DNA of 64,000 nt, taken from contig NC_079478.1 of assembly GCF_026230105.1 (NCBI RefSeq), forward strand, positions 33,123,653 through 33,187,652, read 5' to 3'. Numbering within the stretch: position 1 is the stretch's first letter; every line of letters begins with the position of its first letter. The stretch comes from Diorhabda sublineata (taxonomy: Eukaryota; Arthropoda; Insecta; Coleoptera; Chrysomelidae). This document shows positions 57,331 through 64,000 of this stretch, in pieces. The notes below the pieces were generated by a model. That model was not told the origin of the DNA. It saw only the letters and a program-made list of their open reading frames with translations, and did no database searches. The translations under genes and the position numbers were made by a program.

Positions 57331-57650
57331 TGTTAAAAAAAGTGTTTTATACTAAAAAACCGAAATTATTTTGTCGCCTATCGATAATATATGAACGATG
57401 GTTAAAATTCGATTAAAGGACTTTCCATATTTTCAATCTTGAATTTAATATTCCGTATTTATCTTTACATCACTGAATAGATCATTGAGCTCCTATCTAT
57501 CTTCTTTATGTCCTTCTTCATAATTATCTTCGCTGTTATTTGAAATCTGTTTGGCAATATAATTCTTTTATTTCGAGTTATATTGCAAATTTACCAAAAT
57601 GCATTTCATTACATTTTTCTTTAAATCCAAACGTCAGTTTTGTGATAATT
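57330..57650. other. no recognisable feature
   Basis: AT-rich spacer. Confidence 0.45.
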
Positions 57651-57654
57651 TTTT

Positions 57655-57871
57655 AATGCATCTCAATGTTCGTGATTTTAGGTCTCTTCTGTTTTAAAGT
57701 AAGTTTTTTAATAAATTTTAGAAGATAAAATTTAACGTTTCGATTTTTCTTCATCAAAATATTTTGACTTAAGACTTAAAGTCGCATCTTCAAATTTCAT
57801 CTTCCAAAAATTATTAAAAAAACTAATTTTAAAACAGAACAGACCTAAAATCAAGAAAATGAAGGTGCATT
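57655..57871. mobile_element. palindrome made of two Penelope-like element ends
   Basis: The left arm 57655-57733 (TGATTTTAGGTCTCTTCTG, TTTTAATAAATTTTAGAAG) and the right arm 57792-57871 (AAACAGAACAGACCTAAAAT) are inverted complements of about 80 nt. The arm sequence is the terminal sequence of the Penelope-like copies at 59507 and 61692. The 58-nt spacer holds TTAAGACTTAAAGTCGC-type sequence related to the AAGACTT...AAGTCGAAACGG hairpin of those elements. No coding body remains. Confidence 0.75.
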
Positions 57872-57874
57872 AAT

Positions 57875-58430
57875 ACACCAAAAGATCTAAGAAATAAGAA
57901 ATTGAAGAAATTGATAATTTTTTTCGATAGTGTAGTGTTGTGGTAGTGTTATTATTCAATTCTCTTACAACGTGTAACTTATGATAAAATTTTTTTGTCC
58001 TACTTTGTATATATTTGAAAAATATTAAACAAAATACGATCATTTCTTATTATAGAAGCGAACTGTGTTGTAGCGACACCCATTATTACGTAGAATTATT
58101 GAAATATCTTTTGTAAACTGAACTAATGTTTAATCATCGTGATAGTGTGTGGGCTGCTATCGAAAAGAAGTTCAATAAATTGTTCATCTTTATTTTAATT
58201 CCGACAACTACACACTTAGAGCTTCAAATTAACAGCACATTGTTTAGTTAAAGCGTAACATGGCAGAAGCCATATTGAAGACATAAATTAGATTTAAACG
58301 ATGACCAATAAAATTCCTAATTTCATGTAAAATAACATAATTTACATGAAAATTTGCTTATAAAGTTTAATTTTTCATAAAGGAACATTATCATAAATAA
58401 GTTGGTATTTAGGAAAAATACTTATTATAT
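57875..58430. other. no recognisable feature
   Basis: AT-rich spacer. Confidence 0.45.
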
Positions 58431-58435
58431 ACGAG

Positions 58436-59245
58436 AGTTGATACTTAAGTTTTGAAAAAAATATTAGTGATCGGAATTGTTTTTATTGTTTTTCAAAATA
58501 TTCTCCCTCACGATCAATACATTTTTGCATGCGTTTGAACCAATTGTCGAAGCATTTTTTCCATTCCGACTGAAGTACCATCAAAACATGTAATTTGAAC
58601 GCATCAACCGCTTTAGATTGACCTCGCAATTTATTTTTGATCCGCGGGCATAAAAAGAAATCAATGGATGCCAAACAAATGTCTTTGCTTGAACTGATGT
58701 GCGAGAACTCGCATTGTCGTGGTGTAGAATGATTCGTCTCATGCGAACACTTCTGGCAAACAAATGCTGGTTGGATTTCTTCTTGAAAGGTTCATACAGT
58801 TGTTTAGCTTCGGATTCATATGCATAGATCCCCGAATCGCTGTCTGTTACGATAGAATTCTTTTGAAGCACCGTGATTGAATTATGCGATTTTCAAGGCG
58901 ACAAATCTTTTTGACAGCCAACTGTTCATGCAATATTGAATGTAGGCGAGTGGAACTAATGCCCAAGAATGCCTCAGTCTCACACAAGACGATCTTGCAA
59001 TATCAGTTTACACAAAGCATCCTGTAGAGTGCGACCACGATGGAATTCGGAAATCCAGCGAAACATGGCGCGTTATCATCAAAAGTCGAAGCGAGTTAAT
59101 CGGCGCAATGCTGTTGGTTTTATCTGCGTCGAAAGTCGTAAAAAATGATCGCACGAAGTTGTTCATGATTTAATACCATTTTTTGACCAAGATGAATGTT
59201 TCTAGTATCTATCTCAATCTATCTAGTATCTATCTATCTAGTATC
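58436..59245 (-). mobile_element. mariner relic with intact C-terminal coding end
   Basis: The minus strand C-terminus is well preserved: ASIDFFLCPRIKNKLRGQ then VDAFKLHVLMVLQSEWKKCF, DNWFKRMQKCIDREGEYFEK and a stop near 58483. Upstream on that strand are MRRIILHHDNASSRTSVQ (second Asp), SDSGIYAYESEAKQLYEPF then KKSNQH (around the first Asp) and N-terminal blocks near 58990-59190. It is the best-preserved member of the family at 7076, 13660 and 47670. The left end reads CGAGAGTTGATACTTAAG. The third-Asp block is lost. Confidence 0.85.
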
Positions 59246-59255
59246 TCAAATCCAA
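59200..59255. repeat. imperfect (TATC)n microsatellite
   Basis: Repeated CTAGTATCTATCT-type units near the mariner 5' end. Confidence 0.75.
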
Positions 59256-59506
59256 ATAGAAATCCTCGTGTTGGGATATAAGTAACATTTACTAGTCGAG
59301 AACCATTTGCTGCATAAAAAGACTTGTATTTGATACACCGATTCATTTCTATTAAACACATAATCTAATTACGAAAAAAGCTTATGTTTGTATTAAAGGA
59401 ACTAGAACAACAGGTTGCTAGTTACTAAAGTGCCACCAGATCGCGCCAAAGGGGTGTAAAAGTTAACAAAAACTGTTTTATTTTATTATGTAAACATTAA
59501 AAGAAC

Positions 59507-60260
59507 AATGCTTCTAAATGTTATTGATTTTAGGTCTTTTCTGTTTTAAAATTAGTTTTTTAATAATTTTTGGAAGATAAAATTTGCCGTTTCGACTTTT
59601 TTTAAGTCTTTTCAAAATATGATATTGACACTGACAATTTGCGTATTTATATTCTTCAATAAATAGATTACCTTCATTATGAATATCAAAATAAGGATAA
59701 AATTAACTTAGAACTTTGTTCTAATAAGAAATATCAGTTTTTTCCTCAGTCCTTACATCTCAAATATGTAGCAGTACTTGATCATTAAATTATTTGTAGT
59801 TTTATTAGAATTTTCAAAATAGAGCTATGAATTTTATTTAAATTATTTAGGTCTTTTTTATCATTTAAATCATTTATATAAATGTGAACCAAGAATTTTT
59901 CATGGTTTCATGGTTGGTTAATACAGTTTTGTTTTTTTTCGTATTGATGACCTTTTAGTCTGTTTTCTAAATATCGAGATGTCTGCCCTATGTAGGCGTT
60001 ACAATTAGCACAAGGCACTTGATATATAATATATTACTTCTTTTGTTTTTTGGTGTATTAGATTTCAATTTAGTGAAATATTTGGATAACGTATTATGCC
60101 CTTTATATCTTATACTAATAACAAAGTTATTAAAATAATTTGATAATTGTTGGTAAGGAAAAATGTTTCTGTTTTGTTTTTTAATTGATTGCAGTATTTT
60201 TTTATCCTTTTCTTGAACATGTTGTTTATCATTTTATTCTCATTTTGATGTAGGTAATGT
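59507..60260 (-). mobile_element. Penelope-like element, 3' part with GIY-YIG endonuclease
   Basis: The minus strand reads EKDKKILQSIKKQNRN, HNTLSKYFTKLKSNTPKNKR, then (after frameshifts) IIYQVPCANCNAYIGQTSRY then LENRLKGHQYEKK. This is the connector and GIY-YIG nuclease start typical of Penelope-like retroelements (V.Y-I.C....YIGQT.R.L..R...H). The 3' flank carries AAGACTTAAAAAAAGTCG then AAACGGC and the AAAACAGAAAAGACCTAAAA terminus. The reverse transcriptase is not present. Confidence 0.85.
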
Positions 60261-60269
60261 ATTAATTAA

Positions 60270-60880
60270 TATGAGTACGCAAAATATTGTAGCTATCACT
60301 TTTTGGGTGCATTTCGTGACCTTTGCCTTTTTTGGCACGGACTCTACTTTCCGATACTACTTTTTGCACTACGTTGAGAGTTCAAAGCACCCACATTGCA
60401 CTCAATGTTATATATATTTGAAATTATATCCTCATTAATCCAATACGTTATAACACAAGCTTCTCAATTTCGCTGACAGTATTTGACTCATGTGGAAAAT
60501 CATTTTCGCTTTCATATATCGGATCTTTCTCGGATCATCGTTTGAAATATAGTAGGATTTCCACACATTGGAATAAAAAGGAATTTTATATATTTTATGA
60601 TAAACTATTCAATCTCCAATAACTTCAGCTGAATTTATATTTGTCTATGGATATTAGCCATACACAATTCTTTGTTCGTTGTTCACAATTCAGCCTAGCT
60701 GATAAAGTGAAAGCATCAAAACTCTCTTATTTTGTTTCTTGAATGGTTCGTCTATGTCATTTACTCCATACGTTCTTAAAAATAATGCGAATCGGGCACT
60801 AGTTACAAAATTAGACTTAAAACTATATTATTTGAAAAAAATTTTTACAAGCACCGCAAATATGTTATTTTTGTCAAAGT
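60270..60880. other. no recognisable feature
   Basis: May contain further decayed Penelope sequence, but no RT motif is readable. Confidence 0.35.
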
Positions 60881-60889
60881 CTTTAGACC

Positions 60890-61292
60890 TTATTTGATTA
60901 AAAACTTGTTGAAACTCTTCGTTCTCTCTGATACGTGCCTACTTTCACTTTTAAAATCTTGTGAGTCAATCGCTGTAAATTTTACAAGCCGAAGAAGCCG
61001 AATACGACGTGTTACAGAAAGTGAAACAAGTTCGAAACAAAGTGTTTTATTGGGTCTTATATATTTCATTCTGCTCCACTTTACAATTATATGAAATTAT
61101 TTTGTGGATTTTCTTGGTGTTTTTATCAATGATAGCCTCTGCTCCTCATTTCGCCTCGTTTAAACTCAGCAAACAATTTCTCGACGTTTGATTTTCCTGG
61201 GACAATAATAATGTTAACAAGTCTTGGCTTCAATAGTATTTTTTGGCCAAAAAGCGATGCTTTATTAACGCATGAAATTCTTTGTTATCCAT
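60890..61292 (-). pseudogene. mariner transposase N-terminal relic
   Basis: The start codon complement is at 61290-61292: MDNKEFHALIKHRFLAK. After a frameshift comes SNVEKLFAEFKRGEMRS, then AIIDKNTKKIHKII and CKVEQNEIY in other frames. This is the first helix-turn-helix, the FKRG linker and the second helix region of a mariner. The RLVKFTAID segment may be the decayed WVPRELT block. The catalytic domain is absent. Confidence 0.6.
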
Positions 61293-61299
61293 TTTTTTA

Positions 61300-61690
61300 G
61301 ACTAAAAAATTTGCTCACTCAAAATGGTATAACTCGCAATCTAATATTAAAAAAAAAGATTCGTTGAGTATATTTTGGGTGGGATGAGCAAATTTTTTTT
61401 ACAGAGGAAGGTTCATTGGAATTGTCCCTCATGTAAGATTTGCTCCTCTGCATGGTTGGAGTTGTGGTGGTAGGTTTGTGATTGCGCTGGTTCAGGTTGG
61501 AAAAAAGAAAGAAACAATACGGACGACTAAACGTGGCTCGAAGAAGAAAAAAAAAATTCCAGCCTACCTTATAGTGGCACATATGTCAAATTTATACACG
61601 TGTACTTTGAAGCTCATAAGGATTTTATACCAGTAGCGCCATCTATTCGTCAGCCTATGAACTTTTCAACTCACCTAATAAATAAGAAAT
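61300..61690. other. no recognisable feature
   Basis: AT-rich spacer. A CAGTAGCGCCATCTATTCG segment near 61631 resembles common insect repeat ends. Confidence 0.4.
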
Positions 61691-61691
61691 T

Positions 61692-62967
61692 AATGCTTCT
61701 AAATGTTCTTGATTTTAGGTCTCTTTTGTTTTAAAAGGAATTTCCCAACGACTATCAAATTATTTCAATAACTTTGTTATTAGTCGAATTTTTCAAGAAA
61801 AAATTAGACCATTACGGTAGGGTAGGCATGACTAGAAGAAAAATGGGGGGCACATCATTTTTCCCATGTTTTGAGACCTCCTGAACATGATTATGATGGT
61901 TTTTCGAATGTCTGTAGTTTATATATATATATATCTGTTTAAGCTACAATTCTTATTTTCGTCTCTCGAGCAATTGCTATGGGTCCGATTTGGTTCAAAA
62001 TTAGCATACATGACTTTTTTGGCGGCGGATTGACGTTATTAGAGTTTGGTTGAAAACAAATGAATACTTCGAGGGGTCGCAGTGCAAAAAAAGTGGTTTT
62101 TGACCTTTGCTCACCTCTGCAGGTCAAACGAAAAGCTACTGAAAAATGAAATTTCACATGTAGGTTCAATTAGTTGCGAGATGATTTCCATCTCCATCCC
62201 TCTCCATTTTATGATCATTTTTGTTAGATTTTCTTATTTTTTGGTCACAAAAAGTTTAACTAGAAGGTTCGAACTTCGCATGCAAGTAGGGGTGATGTTG
62301 AAGAATTGTCTTTCTCAAGTTCAAAGTTTTCTTCTTCAGTTCTTCTAGCACCAAACGCCCGTCTTCATTGGACGAAAAATTCGACTTTCGCGATGGAGCT
62401 CTGTTGCTCACGGCTTTTTTTAGTATAAGTCATAAAGGGCATAATACGTTATCCAAATATTTCACTAAATTGAAATCTAAAACACCAAAAAACAAAAGAA
62501 GTAATATTATATATCAAGTGACTTGTACTAATGGTGACGCAGTTTACATGGGGCAGATTTCTCGATATTTAGAAAATAGACTAAAAAGTCATCAATGTGA
62601 TAAAAAAAAAATAAAATTGCGTTAAAGAAATAATGAAATATCAAAAAAATATGAATTCAATTGGGTCGGAATCTAGTATATGAAACAGAAAATTTTTAGA
62701 AATGGTTCACAATCATAAAAACGAAAAATCTATGATGAATGATAAATAAGACCTAAATGTAAGGACTTTATTCCTATTCTTATTAGAACATTTTCTATTT
62801 TGATAATATTCTTATTTTGATGTTCGTGATGTAGGTAATCTATTTATTGATAAATATAAATACGCAAATTGTCAGTGTCAATATCATATTTTGAAAAGAC
62901 TTAAAAAAAGTCGAAACGGCAAATTTTAAAACAGAAGAGACCTAAAATTAAGTACATTTAGATGCAT
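61692..62967 (+). mobile_element. Penelope-like element interrupted by a repeat insertion
   Basis: It starts AATGCTTCTAAATGTTCTTG then ATTTTAGGTCTC, the inverted version of its own right end (AAACAGAAGAGACCTAAAAT near 62930-62955). Coding remnants before the insertion match the reverse complement of 60117-60160. After the insertion (61784-62419) the plus strand reads GHNTLSKYFTKLKSKTPKNK, SNIIYQVTCTNGDAVYMGQI then SRYLENRLKSHQ. This is the GIY-YIG nuclease start, with GLN/IGQT altered to MGQI. RT is missing. The orientation is opposite to the copy at 59507. Confidence 0.85.
61784..62419. mobile_element. unclassified repeat, short copy, inserted in a Penelope-like element
   Basis: Similar throughout to 25162-26158, but lacking about 360 bp near its right side (junction AAACGCCCG then TCTTCATTGG) and about 20 bp further left. 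TTAG lies on both sides (61780-61783, 62420-62423). Comparison with 60117-60160 shows that the Penelope sequence is continuous across the insertion if it is removed with one TTAG. Confidence 0.85.
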
Positions 62968-62969
62968 CA

Positions 62970-64000
62970 ATATATCAAAAGGTCCAAGAAATAAATAAGA
63001 TATAATGGCATAAATTATTTGCACCCGAGGGTGGTATATTAACATGCAATCCGTCATCAAGAGCAATCGATACTTTTTTCGTAATTGTTACTTACGCCAT
63101 GTAAATGTCAAAATACGGAGGAGAAAAAAATGTATACGATTCGATTGACGCGTGCAGTTTAAACGCTAAAATCTAATCAAACCTCCCCCCTGAAAAAATT
63201 TTACTGATTACTGATTTATACAGTTAACCTTAAATAGTCATTGAATTATAGAAGTGACAAAATTTTTGTATATTTTTTTATACGGAGTCAATTAATTCTA
63301 GTGTTTTTTCTTGTAAGCAATATTGTTAACAATGAAAATATTATTATTGAAAAAATTAATGATAAAAACTTAATTATAATGGATTTGAATACTAAATACT
63401 CATTTAATAGTGTCGCCGTGGTACAGGGTCACTGTCATTAGTCGTGTAATATTAACTGGTAATACATGTTTCTTGGTAAATAGAAAGAACCTTTGAACGC
63501 AATTCTTACCTTACAAACATGAAGATTTAACAATTATTAATTGTCGAAATAAAAATTGTTATCAATTTGTCTCAATATACCATAACATTATCGACATCGT
63601 TTGTTCTTGTGCATTAATAATTCTAAAATAAAAAAAGGGGTCAAGGAAATGGCCGGGGGCCAAGAGTCAATCATTGGAATTAACATACAATTGTTGATCC
63701 GAATAAGCAGTAGAACTGAAATTTGTCGATTATATTCATAGTCTTGATACAAAATAATGTTTATTACTAACATTGTTACTTTACAGATGTTGTGTGAATA
63801 ATGTCAAATGCCCTTGTTTATTAACAAAATTTGACGTACGTACTCAGTAAGAGGTTTCTATAATAAAATTAAAATATCATCTTGTTTGATTGTGTTGACT
63901 AATCGTTCAAGAAAAGACTATAACTTCTATAAATCTACTATAACTTAAAATGGAAGAACGTCACAACAAAACGGAATAGAGTCAAATAAATTCAGGTCGC
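62970..64000. other. no recognisable feature
   Basis: About 1 kb of AT-rich DNA. The open frames (63241-63441 plus, 63588-63773 minus) have no recognisable motif. Confidence 0.45.

Overview
The window is AT-rich eukaryotic DNA from an arthropod, most likely an insect. The evidence is the density and type of mobile elements (many mariner families, Tc1, Tc1/mariner relatives, PIF/Harbinger, hAT, Helitron, Penelope, Jockey/CR1/RTE-type LINEs) and short interstitial (TTAGG)n tracts, the usual insect telomere unit. The order cannot be fixed from sequence alone. I found no host gene, tRNA, rRNA, CRISPR array or prokaryotic feature. Every recognisable coding stretch is a broken relic of a transposon, carrying stops, frameshifts or deletions.

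Layout. 0-9 kb: mariner relics (1-331, 921-1649, 7076-8050, 8346-8605), a DUF4817-clade transposase (2195-3050), a Harbinger end (5448-5707) beside a 57-nt hairpin, and a LINE tail. 10-16 kb: an inverted repeat with a telomere-like loop, a Jockey/I-type LINE (11825-13160), a second LINE split by a mariner (13290-14620), and an RTE-type tail. 18-24 kb: a LINE RNase H, a tandem Harbinger pair with a nested hAT that kept its 8-bp duplication, a palindromic TIR element and another LINE. 25-33 kb: an unclassified repeat, a short Helitron with both ends visible, mariner and Tc1 pieces, and two copies of one Jockey-type RT fragment. 34-46 kb: a deleted mariner, a Harbinger-like MITE holding a mariner (37133-38618), hAT and DDE_3-type transposases, a Harbinger with transposase remnant, and three mariner relics. 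47-57 kb: further mariners, CR1- and Jockey-type LINEs, DDE_3- and IS630-type transposases, and a cecropia-type mariner. 57-64 kb: Penelope-like copies in opposite orientations, one interrupted by a second copy of the unclassified repeat, then about 1 kb of unrecognised DNA.

These elements do not form a working system. The biology of interest is genealogical. Several insertions are nested with readable target-site duplications, and at least two mariner families are represented by copies sharing the same internal deletion, so the deletion derivatives themselves were probably mobilised. Long gaps between the listed features are AT-rich and hold nothing I can name; they are listed individually.
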